NCBI GenBank assembly: GCA_905250075.1
Contig: CAJNOP010000015.1
Coordinates: 3,091,340 to 3,155,339 of the forward strand
Source: Rotaria sp. Silwood1
Lineage: Eukaryota > Rotifera > Eurotatoria > Philodinida > Philodinidae
Reading direction: 5' to 3'
DNA length: 64,000 nt
Shown here: positions 22,949-36,285 of the stretch, piece after piece
Layout: each line of letters begins with the position of its first letter
How positions within the stretch are numbered: the first letter of the stretch is position 1
Program-made: the position numbers and the translations under genes
Notes under the pieces: model-generated
The model's database searches: none
What the model was told of the DNA's origin: nothing
What the model saw: only the letters and a program-made list of their open reading frames with translations

Positions 22949-25900
22949 GACATAATTATGAAGTTACAGAGAATAGCTTTGGCATGTCATTGAAGTGTAG
23001 TGAAGTATTGAAATTTCATTTTTTCTTCTTTGTATTACTGTCAATTATTTTGAAGAGATCAATCTTGTTAGATGGACTATATAGAAAAATAAGAACTTTT
23101 CTAATCGGTTCGAACAACACAAAACATCAATTTATATTACAATTTGTTCTTGATAAAATAAATACCAGTTTTTTTTTCTTAGTATCATTATCTTTGCTAT
23201 AGTAGATCTATACCTGAAATTATCAAGAGTTTGTTGATATAAAACATCAATGATGCAAAATTTTTGAATAATATAATTATTGAGAATATTATGGAATTTG
23301 ATACTATATGAACTCAAATTTCACAAAATGAGAAATTATAATGACAAAAAAGAATTGCTTGATGATTTTTATTATTTAGATATTTTTTCTTATTTTTAAT
23401 TTACTATTTGATCAGATAGTGCACACGTTTGAGCACATCATCCGAAAAGAAAATATCTAAACATGGCACATTCATTTTTGCTGTAGGTAATTTGAAACAA
23501 GTATACAGTAATATTATCCACTCTGCACAATGATTAGATATTGTTAATGCTTGTGATAGAAAAAAAAACAGTCATGTTGATATGACTTTACAGACAGTGT
23601 TACTCTTTATTTTTATATAGAAAGTAATTTTTCTTTATAGATAATTTTAAAAGACTAAACAGAAAAATATTTCCAATAAACATTTACATACTTACATAGC
23701 ATGCATTTAACAATTAAAATATAGCAAAAAAACGATAGTTGTTACATATAAGAACAACGACATGATTTTCTACATCAAGTATTTCAATTTCCAGAAAGAG
23801 TATCTCACACGAGTCTATTCTTTAGTTGGCTGTAGGGAAGATGAATATAAAAATAATTGCATTTACTGGAAGTCATTTCATTCAAATTCATCGTACTCTC
23901 AAGAGTCAATGATATAATATCTATCTAAAAATAGGAAATTTGAGTAATTACGTAGACTGCTAGACAAAATATATAAAGAATAATTTCAAATTAATTTTAT
24001 CTCATTTATATTTCAATCCAGGGATATCATAGCAAGTTTTTTTTGTTTCTATGAAAGATGCGTCAAGTTGTTTTTTTTTCTAGAAATTTTTCTTGTACAG
24101 TCTTTCAATTATATAAAATAAATCTCTTTTTTTTTTTGTATTTAGAACATTTCTCATGATGAAGAGATACTATAGTATTTATTAATCGAATATTCTCAAA
24201 AAAACAAAATTAATCAATTAAATTTTGTCATTTCGAACAATTGTTTTACTATGAGAATCGTATGTTTTAACAAAAATTTCATAAATGAATAAAATTTGGA
24301 AAATTTTCTTGAATTGTAATGATTTAAATGAATTATTTTTTCAAAAATCGTTTAGACACTAACTATTAGTGTTCGTATGATCTTCTTGATCGATACAAGT
24401 AGATTTCTTTATCTCGAACATTCAGATTTTGTACAATCAACCAACATTTTAGATTCCTTTTTGGTCTTTTTTTTTTCGATGATTAAAATAATTTCTAAAT
24501 ATTATAAAGCTGACAATGTTTAATGAATAAAGTTTTTACAAGAGATTATGTGCTATATTTAACGAGTAAAATTACCTCTTTCTAATGCTGCTATAATAAA
24601 ATACAAGAAAAAAAAAATTAATAATAAAGTCAATGTCAAAAAACTCATGCTTCACTCATTAATTGCCTAATTAAAAACTTATAAAAAAAGCTAAAAGATC
24701 TCAACTATAGTAGAATAACATGAGATGAAAAAAACAAAATAGCAATCACATATTTTTTTTTTGAATGATCATATTTCTATATTTAAACAAAAGAAAAATT
24801 ATAAAAATATTTTCATTATGATTTTATAATCTATGATGAAAATCAGTACTTGAAATACGATATTATGATCAAAGAAAAAAAAACAATTTCTACTATTTAA
24901 GTATCAAATATTTAATAAATTCAGCATGAATGAAAAGACCTTGGCAATAGTATATATTGTTTCTTTCACATTCTAATATTTATTAATGAAAAAAAGCAGA
25001 GATGCATAATTAATTTTAAGGATATTATAAAACAAAATCCTTCTAAAATTTTCTTACTTAAAATTTAACTTATAATTATATTACATATTAAATACAATAT
25101 AAGTATTCAAATCAAGTATCAAGTAATATTTTATTGATAGAATAATTGTACACATTATGAACCTAGTTTCCTTTCATGATCGATGTCACTATGACAATGT
25201 CTATAAGTATTATTTATTTAACTACACGAGCGAAAAAAAGCTCTATTTTCCACAAGACGGCATATCTTGTTATTAAACACTTTATTCATCATGAAAGAAA
25301 CATACATTCGTATTCCTTTATCGTGCATAAATAAATTGTATGTGTGATTTATTTCTAGTAATATCAAAATAAAACTGAATAACAATCTAGTACTGATGCT
25401 AACATAAATAAATAAACTTATTAATTATTTTTATTTTTAAGTTATTTTTGTATACTAGTGAATATCAAATTTTACATATATAAAATAAAAATGCTTTCAT
25501 CTGAATACAATTAAAATAGATAATATTTTTCATATACTATTCTAAGAATGCATTGACTATAAAATTGACATTTAAAACAAAAAAACAAAGAATATGAACA
25601 GAACACATTAGAAATTTTCTCAAATATAGTACATTATTGATGACTAGTCTAAAAGTCATATTTTCTGCTTGTCGACCTTTTTGTTAATGAGAATTGCTTC
25701 TTTGTTTTTTTTTTTCAAAATAGTTGTCTCATTCTTAAACAGCTAAATGTTACAATTTTCTTTCTGTGACATCGTCTAGTTATTAACTTCTTTGGATAAT
25801 ACATAATGATGGATATTAATAATAATTTATGACGATACGCCCATTGAATCTACACGTACTTAACAACAAATGCATGCATATACTATGAAAGAGAATTATT

Positions 25901-26554
25901 TATTATAGAATTTACATGCGACCATATTCATATATACAATGAATTTATTTTTATAAGTATATATTGAAAGAAATGTTCAAATTTTTAAAATAATTTATAG
26001 AAAAATTTTCAACAATTTGTTCATGTGAAGTTGCTATTTACTATAAAAGTAATTAAATTTTGAGAAAAAAAAAAAAAAAGAAGACCGGAATATAAATAAA
26101 TATCTCATTTTTTTTTTTTTTTATTCTTTCTTTTTCTATTAAATGTTGATGATGACAAAGTTTTCTCGTTCGATTCATATACTATTATGATGTACGCTTC
26201 ATCAGTAAATGAACATTCATAAAAAGAACGGCCTCAAGTGCTCTTCTTGTCTCTTTTTTATTCTTTGAGTTTTGCATGATCTATATATATACATTTGTAC
26301 TCCAATCTTTCATAACTTTTTATCAGCTGCGTGCATTTTTTGTAGAAAGCATCAAGTAGTGAACAGAATATTGATCATGAACTCTCGTTTTACCTTCTTC
26401 CTTTCATACGACTACTTATATTAAAAATTATATTGTCTTGCGCAGTTGATATATTATACTAACATACTTCTTTTCTTCTCATCGTGTAATATATATGAAT
26501 TTGAATAAGAACAATCAGCATACTATTTGCGTTTTATTTTATCATAGATAATCA

Positions 26555-27971
26555 ATGAATATGAATACAACACACGATTCAAGTCGTGATCTTCGACGTA
26601 CTCGATTAATACTTCTTTCTACACTTTTTTTTGTTGGTGTAACTGGTTGTTCATTAGTTTTCATATGGTTAATACGTTATACTCGATGGAACACACGATC
26701 AGCTCGAATATGTTCCCTTATTCTTAATTTAATTATTGCCAATTTATCTGTTTATATATTTGCTACTGGTATACAAATATATTGGGAATTACAAACTAAT
26801 CGACAATGGCCGTTTAATGATCTACTTTGTATGTTATAAAATATATATATATATTGAAAAATAAAAAATAATTTTTATTTTTCTAGGTCGAATTGCAAAA
26901 TTTTTTCAAAGTTTTTCAATTCTCTCTTCAACATATATTGTTGTTGCAATGGCTATTGATCGTTGTATTGCTATTGTTACTCCACTGAAAGCTGGAAAAA
27001 TTCGTGTAAGTCTTATTAAATAAATAAAATAATAAATATTGAGTTCAAATTCTTTTCATAGGTACTCTATTTATGTGGTAGTGCATGGAGTCTAGCAGGT
27101 CTATTATCAACACCGAATATATTTATATTTCATTTACATGTTAATGATACACTTCGTTATTGTACAGCAGTTTTTAATCATCACTCATCTCCTACAGGAC
27201 GTCGTATTTATTTAACATTTATTTCACTTGTTGTATATTTCATACCATTTCTTGTTCTTGTTCTTTCTTATGCACTAATTTTTATCAAATTATTATGTCG
27301 TGAACATGATCAACGAGACTGGTTTATTAATAGTTCATCATCATCATCATCAACTTATCGTTGTTGTTCAAAATTATTTAATAATAAAAAAATAACATTT
27401 CCAAAAAAACTGAATTATAAAACATATATGAATTCATTATCAAATTATTCATTATCTAATGATTTACATATACAACAAAAACGAGTAAATACATATGCAA
27501 AAGCTCGATCAAAAACATTTCGTATGGTAAGTTTAGAAAAACAGTAAATTTAAAAGAAGTTTTTTTTTTCTTTTTGTCTAGATTATTGTACTTGTTCTAT
27601 TTATGGTTTTATTTGGTGCACCATACTATTGTTTAGAATTATACATTGCTTATACTGGTCGCATACCATCAGATTTAGTATTAGCTTTAGCTGGTGGTGC
27701 AGCTGTAGCACCATCATCGATAGATCCATGGGTATTTCTTTTATTTTGGGTTAACTGGAGTGAACCTGTCAATGTTAGTAACAGACGACAACTAATTAAT
27801 TCAAACATACAACAACAACAACAACAACAACAATACGTTCAGTTAAGACGAATCAATCGATTAAATACATCAGTCTCATCATCAGCTAGTGAATCACATC
27901 AACGTCATATTCTTCTAACCAATTCATCGCATCTATCACCTTACTATTCTAAATGGGATACACAAGTGTAA
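26555..27971 (+). CDS. Rhodopsin-family GPCR (neuropeptide-receptor-like), four exons
   Basis: Exons 26555-26828, 26887-27005, 27062-27526 and 27582-27971; phases 1, 0, 0 fit; 415 residues. Seven membrane segments can be traced: TM1 LILLSTLFFVGVTGCSLVFI, TM2 ICSLILNLIIANLSVYIFA, TM3 SSTYIVVAMAIDRCIAIVTP with DRC in place of DRY, TM4 VLYLCGSAWSLAGLL, TM5 IYLTFISLVVYFIPFLVLV, TM6 IIVLVLFMVLFGAPYYC, TM7 near SSIDPWVFLLF. The third cytoplasmic loop is long with a Ser run, and the tail has a Gln run from a CAA repeat. DPW in TM7 and APYYC in TM6 recall the vasopressin/GnRH receptor group, but the ligand cannot be named. The CWxP tryptophan of TM6 is absent. A splice-acceptor-like ATCATAG ends 7 nt before the ATG. 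Confidence 0.88.
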
Positions 27972-29528
27972 CATAACAATTAGAACCATCATGACATTGA
28001 CATGTATATAAGTCATTTTATATTACAATCAATTAAATATACATGTATATTTTAAACTATATTTTCAAAGAAAATCTTAAAAATACAGGCTGTTGTGAAA
28101 TTCATGACCGCTTCATAAATACATATAAGATCATTATTGATCAATCTTAATCAAAAGTTTTTTTCTATTTCAAAATAGAAGACTAGTAAGTTTTCGATGT
28201 CTACTAGAATTTCTATCAGTATTATGAGCTTCAAATCATGCAGCTCTTTGATTACTGATTTTGAATGATTTATTCGATGTTTTAAAAAGACCAAATTATT
28301 GATGATTTTCTTCACACCAAGTCGTTTGTAGTTTTTCGGAAACTTAAATAATATTAGAAAAGAATATGTTGAAGCATTTTAACAGATGAATCGAATGTTT
28401 TAAAACAAAATATTTGTTTATTTTTGCTTCTCTTGAAAGTATTTTCACAAAATCAATAGCTTACGAGTTAGAACGCGTGTCCGACGTGATCAAGTTTTCT
28501 TGCCATGACTATTCATTCTAGTTTTTATCGCAAGTCACAATCTCTTTCGTTGAACGATGTTTATTGTCATGAAAGTTTGATAAAGGCAATAATAAATAAA
28601 AATGACAAGATTATTAATCAACAAGAAGAAAACTCTTTCTTCTGTAACATTTATGTTTAGTTGTTTTGATTTAAAAAAGAAACAAGAATAAATTATTGTA
28701 ATAAGCTAAGTAAATAAAATTATTTGTGTTATAGAAAAACTAATGTAGTTATCACAGACACAGGATATGTGATTATTTTAGTATCCGTGATTGTCTGTAA
28801 CCAAGTTTCAGTCAAGAGCACTAGCTTACATCAGTATATATGGACTTAGAAACTCTAAGATTTTATTTTGGAAAATACCAAAAAAAAATATTCGAATCAA
28901 TCGTTTTGTCGAGTAAATACTTCTTTACAAATGTACTAAGCTGTAGCTTTTACCTAAATGAAACTATATGTACTTTGTTAAAAGCTTCTTTCCTGACAAC
29001 ACGTCTTTTGGTAAAAAAACGTCTATTTTTCAAAAATGAGGGCTCAAGAGAAACAAAGATTGAAATGATCTGTAAAAAAAAATCCGGTGGTACATACCGG
29101 AGTGTAGCTTCTGCTGAATAAGCTGATGTATTGATAGAAATGTCAACGTTTACTTTTCAGTTTCAATGATGAAAGAACAAAAATGTTTAGAAAATTTTTT
29201 TTGTGGATCTCTCAAACGAATCATCTTACTAGAATTACTTTCAAGGTGGAGAAAAATAAATAAACATTTTGTTTCAAATAGAGTTACGATAAACGATTCA
29301 AATAATCTGAAGTCTATCATTTCTGATAGCAATTTCAACAGATATCAAAAAAGAAAAAAAAAGGTTTTAATCTATGTTAATTAGTAACGATGTTATATGT
29401 GTTTATTAAGTGATTATCACTGTTGGATTACATCCGGGATATATATAAGACTATGAATGAAAGACAAAAACAACACTACAATAAAAGAAAAAAAGTTAAT
29501 TAATCGAAAGAAAGAAACGTAAAAGATC
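27972..29528. other. Intergenic between GPCR and METTL7-like gene
   Basis: AT-rich, with an ATTAAA soon after the GPCR stop that may serve polyadenylation. Open frames of 60-95 codons at 28840-29121 and 29150-29384 lack motifs and overlap on both strands, so I read them as chance. Nothing else seen. Confidence 0.45.
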
Positions 29529-30345
29529 TTATTTGACTAGTTTTCCTATAATAGCATCTTTAACAAAAAACACTGGAGCAGGAAAATCAATATATTGATA
29601 TTCAACTTTTGAATAGACATTTTTCATAGCATCGAAGTAATTTGTTATTGGTTTAAATCGACAACCATCACCAATAATAGCCCATATTGGTTCAATCGTT
29701 TTTTGAAATCCATAAATAAATGGTTTAGTTTTAGAATCAGCAACAATATGTTCAAAGAAAATAAAATTTCCACCTGGTTTCAATATTCGATGTACTTCAA
29801 GAAGAATTTTTTCTGGTAATGGATCTGGTACACTACATAATACTAATGTCATAATAACTGTATCAATACTATTCGATTCAACTTCATGCATATCTGTTGC
29901 TGAATTATTCAAAAGATCAACTTCATATGGAATGTCCCATTGTTTAATAAAATTGTAAAAATATGGATGCATATGAATATTAGGTTCAATACCTATATAT
30001 GATTTAATCCTTGTATTATTATGTAAACATGGAAAGTTTATTCCTGTACCAGCACCAATTTCTAATACATGACCTTTAACATTAGAATGTGTTAACAATT
30101 GATTACATCGCAGATTCATCATAGCAGTATCATTAGTATCTGACATTTTATTCAAAAAACTAGCAAAGACTAATAAAAAAAAAACATAATAATATGAAAA
30201 AATATCTAGAATAAGAATTAATCATATATTTGAACATACATTTTTGTCGATAAACATTATCAAGTTTTAAATATCCAATACCAATTGCAATCAATGCTAT
30301 TATAAAAGATAAAGTACCAAAAAGAAATCTAAGAATGCGACCCAT
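29529..30345 (-). CDS. METTL7-type membrane-anchored SAM methyltransferase, two exons
   Basis: Exon 1 is 30345-30240, exon 2 is 30169-29529; joined in phase 1 (donor GTATGT, acceptor TTATTAG) to give ...VYRQKFFASFLNKMSD; 248 residues (human METTL7A 244). The N-terminus MGRILRFLFGTLSFIIALIA is a membrane anchor of the ER/lipid-droplet type. The Rossmann methyltransferase core shows motif I LEIGAGTGINFPCL, the acidic GIEPN strand end, MTLVLCSVPDP and LLEVHRILKPGGNFIFFEH, followed by family features WAIIGDGCRF and a C-terminal VK. METTL7 (TMT1) enzymes methylate thiols; substrate here is inferred only from family. An acceptor-like TTATAG lies 2 nt before the ATG. Confidence 0.9.
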
Positions 30346-30889
30346 ATCTATAATAGAAGAAAAATAATTTTATCATATATATATTATCGAAAAATGTATA
30401 TAAAAAGAATAAGAATAGTATAATAGTATAGATATTCTATATGTCTGTACAAAGATATTTGAGAATATTATTCTTTTTTTTACCTATATCTTACATTCAA
30501 CTACTAATCCGATGTACAAATACCTGGAAATAGACAAATAAATGTCCTCAAATCATTTCTACCAATCACAAGAACTAGCCCTTTTTCGTTCTTATCTCTA
30601 TATTTCGTAAAATATAATGTTTTTGTAAGTATAAAAGTGAATAAACATGATGACTCATTTTCAAACGTGCACCATAAACGTGATAAGAATCAATGTCTAA
30701 TTTATCTGTAGATGCAAACAATATGTACAAAAATAAATGATAGAAAACTATTGCTTGATTCAAAATAAAAGACCAGTTGTAATTTTCCCTGAACTGTTAA
30801 TAGGAACAAGGTAGACACCTGTAGTTTTTTTTATCATTGAAGAGAGAAAGAAGATTCGGAGCCATAGATGTATATACAGATTTGATTGA

Positions 30890-32130
30890 TAAGGAATTGA
30901 CCAATCAGATGAAATTTTGGTGAAAATTTTCGAAAAAAAAAAGTTTTGAAGCTATTTTCCTCTCAATTCAGACTGTTAACAGAACAAATCAATGGAAAAA
31001 ATTTATCTCTTTCAATTTACACAAGACCGACACTCCTAGTTTTTTCTGTTCGAAATTTATAAGGCTTTTTCTGAGTCTTTCGATTTCACTCAATTGACAT
31101 ATGATCACCCGGAATAACGGGTAGTCAGCGCTAATTTATCATGCTGAGTCGAACGGTAACATTTATTTAGTAGGTTCAAAATTCAACAATCAGCCTTTAT
31201 ATATATAACAAAGCAGTCGACATTTCGAACTTAAAAGCAAATATCATCAGTCGACTCGCATCATCACGTATTATCCCTATCTAGCTTAATACCCGGCAGT
31301 TCCGAAAAATTCTCGGAACTCAAACCGCGGTTCCAGTCAGTAAAACTGAAAAAAATACGGTTCCAATTTCGGTTCCTAGAAAATTGGAACCGGAATCGTC
31401 GACCTAATATTGAACAGCGAGCAACTAATATTAGGTTTTTGTGGAAGTGTTCACATATATATTTTTTGAAAGTGATTTCTTCAAAATATACGTGGGGAAA
31501 AATGAGAAAAGTCACTGTAGTATGAAATATTTATATGGAACTGTTTATTCTATAAATGGACTCTAAAATAAATTGATAACATCATTTTCTATCTTTTCCA
31601 TGATTACCATTGCAGAAAACAAAAAAATGCACATAATGAATTCTCACATATTAGCGATATTAGCAAACAAAATCTCAAAAAATCGTAGGAAAATAAAAAA
31701 TGAATACTGATTCCATGTAGAAATATATGCGAATAAGTTGCTGGTTTAGTATTTTCCAGTACAATCAACCTCCTATATAGTGAATAAGTCAAAAATTGGT
31801 TTGTTCAGAAATCTCAGAAGAATGACAAAACATAGATGACACAAATGGTCATTGAAAATTTTCGGTTTCAATTTTTTGGTAACCACTAAATTCTAGTCTA
31901 GCTACTTTTTTCCGTTGATCACAGATCAATAGGCCGAAATCAATGATCTCAGGATAAATCTTATAACTCTCGAAAGGAACAAGGCAGGAAAGTCGGTCTT
32001 GCATAGGTTGAAAGAAAAGAAATTTTCCTATCTGCTCATTCTATTTACAGTCTTAATAGAAAGAAAACCAGCTTCAAAATATCATTTTTGTTGCACATTT
32101 TCATTAAAAACTCGCCTGATTCGTTAATTG
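30890..32130. repeat. Long decayed foldback repeat, about 1.2 kb
   Basis: Left arm about 30890-31110 (TGAAAATTTTCGAA, TTTTGAAGCTATTTTC, ACAAGACCGACACTCC, TATAAGGCTTTTTCTGAG, ATGATCACCCGG) matches the reverse complement of about 31905-32130 (for example GCAAGACCGACTTTCC and TATAAGATTTATCCTGAG when inverted). Arms differ by roughly one base in four to six. The unpaired middle is about 800 bp. Same family as 10310-10860. Confidence 0.7.
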
Positions 32131-34384
32131 TTGACTAATCAAATGTCGATACACCTCTTTCATGAAGCTTTTTCTCTTGAATAATGATAGTTGTAGGTCT
32201 TTATAATCTTTCTATCAAGAGTTATTCAAAAAATGAAAAATTGTCTTTTATGTTACATTAGGGCACGGATTAATGTTGATACTATGTAATTTTGTCTCTA
32301 TCTATGAACATTCAAATACTAATCGTTGATACAAAATAAATGTTGATATCAATATTTTTCGAATATTTCATTCAATTCTCTATCATATCCTAGGCTATAT
32401 CTTAGAAGAATTCTTTAGTGCTTTCGAAAAACCGGGTTTTCCATTTTTTATGAGAAAAATGCGAAAAGATTTGAAGCCAAAACGTGTTAGTTGTGTCTTA
32501 GACTCCTATAAATCCAGATATGAGGGTCAAAAGTAACAACGATTGATTTTAATCTCAGAAAGATATTTCCAAGTATCTGTGGTAAATATGTCAGCACGAT
32601 TAAAACATATTAGAGGGAGGTCATACCCAACTAGCATTGAGAAATCTGATGTTTTGTGTTACGCTAAATAAAAGAAAAGAATTTCAATATAATTAATATT
32701 TTAAAAACATGTTTATCATAAAAGATCTTCACAACAAAACTTTGTAAGTCACACTATCTTAGTTGACCATAATATTATAAACTAACATATATTTGATAAT
32801 AATAATAAATTTTGAAGTAATAAATACTGTACATGTGATAATGCAATACTTTCATTTTAATCTTGATGAATAATTCATGATATGCATTAACAATAAGATG
32901 ATTGACATTTTAGATTCATTTATACATAACTGTTTTCTTTACAAAAATTTATCAGACTCGAAGAAGAAAACATTCAAGACAGGAAAAGTTGCAATAATAC
33001 ATCTTTCTACTGCTAGATTGATATCTAGACTTGATTATGTTGATGTTTCTCTTATCATCCAACACAATCTCAAAACTATGATGAATAATAGTTTCTATTC
33101 AGTATTATTCACAACAATAGTAACTAGCTAGTTCTTGGATAAATTAAAATTAGCAGACGAGAATCATCTATTTATTGGAAAATATGACAACAGTATTTGA
33201 ATACAGGACAGTTGTGATCCTCTTCCTCGTAGTTCATTTTATGTGTTAATACTCGCTAACATCTATCCTAAATTGTTCGTCAAATAGTGGCATCATGCTT
33301 GTCTTTAAGCAATTCATCTATGGACATTCCTCATTTTAGTTAATTTTGTCATTATAGAATTAATAAAAAAGATGAAATATAATCAACTTTTCGACAAATA
33401 AATGATTCTATAAGTGCAAACTTAAACAAGTTAACTATTGAGTTCCATGTCTTACTTCAGCACTAGTATGAATCAAAGTGATTCAAGACAGATTCGATAC
33501 ATCTTACCTATTTTCTGTATAAAATTCTTCAAGTATTTGTTATCATAATGCGAATATTATGAGTATCACATATTATCACATGAATTTGTATCTATTTTGT
33601 CCCATAGATACAATTTTTTTAAAATTTTTGTTGCAGAACACTTTGACTTTTTATTCGATAGATATTGGCAGTGCATGGCTAGTTATTAATCATATTATTA
33701 TTACATATTTATTTTCTCTTTTTGAAAGAGTTTTGGTATCAGTGAATGATTGACAAAGTTATAAGAAGAATCGATACTTCTATATGTATAGTACTTCATA
33801 TGGATTCTCCCAACTTTGATCGAAAGTAAACATATCGAAAACTGAGCTACAGACTTTCAAATATTTTGCTGTTTAATAGATCAAAAAACCCAGTAGCTCA
33901 ATCCGAACAAAATGTTTATTATATAAAGAAAAGAAAAACTGAAAGACAACCAAAATACTTCGAAAATTTAGTTTATCGATCTTAAATAATGTTCTTATTG
34001 TACAGTCATAGTTTTTTTTTGATAGAATGAAAGACAAATCGTTGAAGAAATTTTCGTATATCATTGCTCAAAACATGAGCTTCGTGATGTCGGAGACAGG
34101 CTATAGTGCGTCTTGCAGAAGCGTTGAAACAATCTTGATAGTCTGATGATACATTTTGAGAGCTTCCGGACTCTCTATCTCCTATAACTTTTACATAGGT
34201 TGTCATAAAAATTGTGGCAATATGATATCAGAAAAAATGTTGATAAGAACCTGTGATACATATTATTCATCTCAAGAACATTTATATAGATAGGCGTTCT
34301 CTAGATTGCTATGGCGTACAGCAAAAAAACAAACTCAATAGGTACAACATTCGGGAGTTATTTCAAAAGACAATGAAAGACATT

Positions 34385-34570
34385 TTTCAAACTAAATCCA
34401 ACAATAGTATTTAGAAAAAAATTTCATGTATATGAAAGATAGAGTGACTGCGAAAGAGGCATGATAGCAAGGGAGGGATCATTTTGAGCTCTGTTGACTT
34501 TATAAATGACATTTGAAGAAGCATTATACCTAAATGAATCTGCCTTAATTTTTTCAATATTGCTAAAGAC
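34385..34570. repeat. Dispersed repeat segment, also at 41490-41640
   Basis: Shares GAAAGAT..GCCTGACTG-like, GCATGACAGCGAGGG/GCATGATAGCAAGGG, TCATTTTGA and AAGAAGCATTATA in the same order with the 41490-41640 segment. Both copies are direct repeats about 7.1 kb apart. Nature unknown. Confidence 0.55.
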
Positions 34571-35166
34571 TTATAGACGCTTTTTAACTACGTCTTTCAA
34601 CATATTCATGACAAATATAACCATGTTAGTATATTCTCATGCTTATATTTATATGTGTAAACTGTTTCACCTGTGTCTTCATGTCTACTGTTACCGGTAG
34701 ACTCCTTGACTTATACTCTTCAAACTCATATCCTTATCAATGTATACTAAAGTGTAGATTCCTATATATGTACCCATACTCGGTGTATTGTTATGACTAT
34801 ATCCGTGCAAGTGTACACTCAACTTAACTTTCATGATTCATAAGATTAACCTACAAGAACAGCGTTCAATTATGTATTGCAGAAGTGAGAAAAGTAGGAT
34901 GAAAGATAGTGATAATTCCAATGGTTCTCGATCCACAACGCCTTTAAAATATGATGATTGTCAGTCACATTGTCGCTTAACCGTTGCAGCGGTCAGTGAT
35001 AATGATGAATGAATGAAATTTGTGTTTTTTGGGTAGAGTTTTCAAGACTTATCCTATTTGTAAACAAACACCGCACACACACACATAGATAAAATACCAC
35101 GTTAAACATTTTTAAAGCCCAAAGATGAACTCATCCGCCTGTTTTTTTTTCAATAGTTAATCAAAC

Positions 35167-36213
35167 TCATATCAGATTCTTTGAATCATTACAAACAGTC
35201 TCGAAAGAAATAATAAAAGAAGATACATTTTCTTTTCGGCAGCTCAATGAATAAGACAAATTTGTTTTCTCATAATCATTTGCAAGTAGGGGCCCGAAAG
35301 CGAACCATGAGTTACCACATGAGACACGAAACGAGAGCATCATATTGATACGATTAGCATGAGTGAGTGCAATGGCATTCATCAAATACTGATCTTTTGC
35401 AATGAAGAAGTTTCTTGAAATGTAATGATTGATCGTATCGTAAAAAATTGATGTCCACCAGTGAATAGTCCGTACTGAACCGCCGATGATACCACCTTCA
35501 ACAAGATTTATTTTGATCGGTCCTTCATCTGCTTTGTACCTTAATGGGCAGAAGCTTCGAGGAAGTGGAGCAATCATACCAAGAAGAAGTCTATCGTTGA
35601 AAAATATGTTTCGAATGATTTCATCATAAGGCCATAATCGAAATTGATAATTAGATGATCGAAAGGCTCCTGCATCAATATAGAGAAAATAATTAGTGTT
35701 AAATGGATTCAGCTCAGCACTCCGATTTATCATGAATGATTTAGCACACCAAGTAGCATAGAGCTCGACTGAATGATATCCATGTTCTGGATCAATTTTA
35801 TGTTGTTGTTCGAAAATGGATACAAGAGGTTGGATAGGAGGCATTTCTAACGGTGTTGAATAGTTAACAATAAAATATGATGCCAATGATCCGTTTCGGC
35901 GAAGTCGGTAGAGAACTGATTGATATTCGATAGATGTAAATATGATCATGGGTGACTGGCAATATCCAAGTAGATTCTCAAGCCACAATAGATACTGAGC
36001 CTTAGTATGTTTTGACTTTTTCAGAGGAAAATAGGCTATGACGATGGTCGTCAGAGCATTGTGACTGTATTTCATCAATGAATGTTTTGCACGTACAGTT
36101 GCTGGAGATAAAAGAACAATATGCTGAGTTTCTTTTGTCCATGAAAATATGATGACTGCAACGGTGATCAATAGACAAATAGAAGTATATTTGCATGAGT
36201 TCTTCTGAAGCAT
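35167..36213 (-). CDS. HtrL/YibB-type putative glycosyltransferase, type II membrane protein
   Basis: Single-exon coding region, 348 residues. A membrane anchor at about residues 11-24 (SICLLITVAVIIFSW) places the rest in the lumen. The first conserved block is TTIVIAYFPLKKSKHTKAQ followed by YLLWLENLLG (about 55-83), then SPMIIFTS, then YFLYIDAGAFR (about 175-185), where the Asp-containing strand resembles a nucleotide-sugar site, then VEGGIIGGS (239-246) and KDQYLMNAIAL. This pattern is that of the HtrL/YibB family, present in bacteria and invertebrates and linked to glycan synthesis; donor and acceptor are unknown. The ATG follows an acceptor-like TTTCATTTTAG by 3 nt, and the GT11 gene ends only 72 bp upstream, so both may come from one precursor. 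Confidence 0.82.
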   Translation of the reverse strand: MLQKNSCKYTSICLLITVAVIIFSWTKETQHIVLLSPATVRAKHSLMKYSHNALTTIVIAYFPLKKSKHTKAQYLLWLENLLGYCQSPMIIFTSIEYQSVLYRLRRNGSLASYFIVNYSTPLEMPPIQPLVSIFEQQHKIDPEHGYHSVELYATWCAKSFMINRSAELNPFNTNYFLYIDAGAFRSSNYQFRLWPYDEIIRNIFFNDRLLLGMIAPLPRSFCPLRYKADEGPIKINLVEGGIIGGSVRTIHWWTSIFYDTINHYISRNFFIAKDQYLMNAIALTHANRINMMLSFRVSCGNSWFAFGPLLANDYEKTNLSYSLSCRKENVSSFIISFETVCNDSKNLI

Positions 36214-36285
36214 CGTCTAAAATGAAAAGAATACAGTTATTTTGTTGGAATACTTCAGGATAACATAATATGATGATCAAATGAA

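Larger units (their letters stand above)
19639..26554. other. AT-rich intergenic region, no gene recognised
   Basis: About 6.9 kb with only short open frames made of low-complexity residues and no recognisable motif. It holds two foldback repeats (20202-20775, 22745-22948). The last 500 bp before the GPCR may contain its promoter, but no core element can be named. Confidence 0.5.
30346..35166. other. Gene-poor region with one long foldback
   Basis: No convincing gene in 4.8 kb. Short frames on both strands are AT-driven and lack motifs. Contains the foldback 30890-32130 and a segment (34385-34570) repeated near 41490-41640. Confidence 0.45.
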
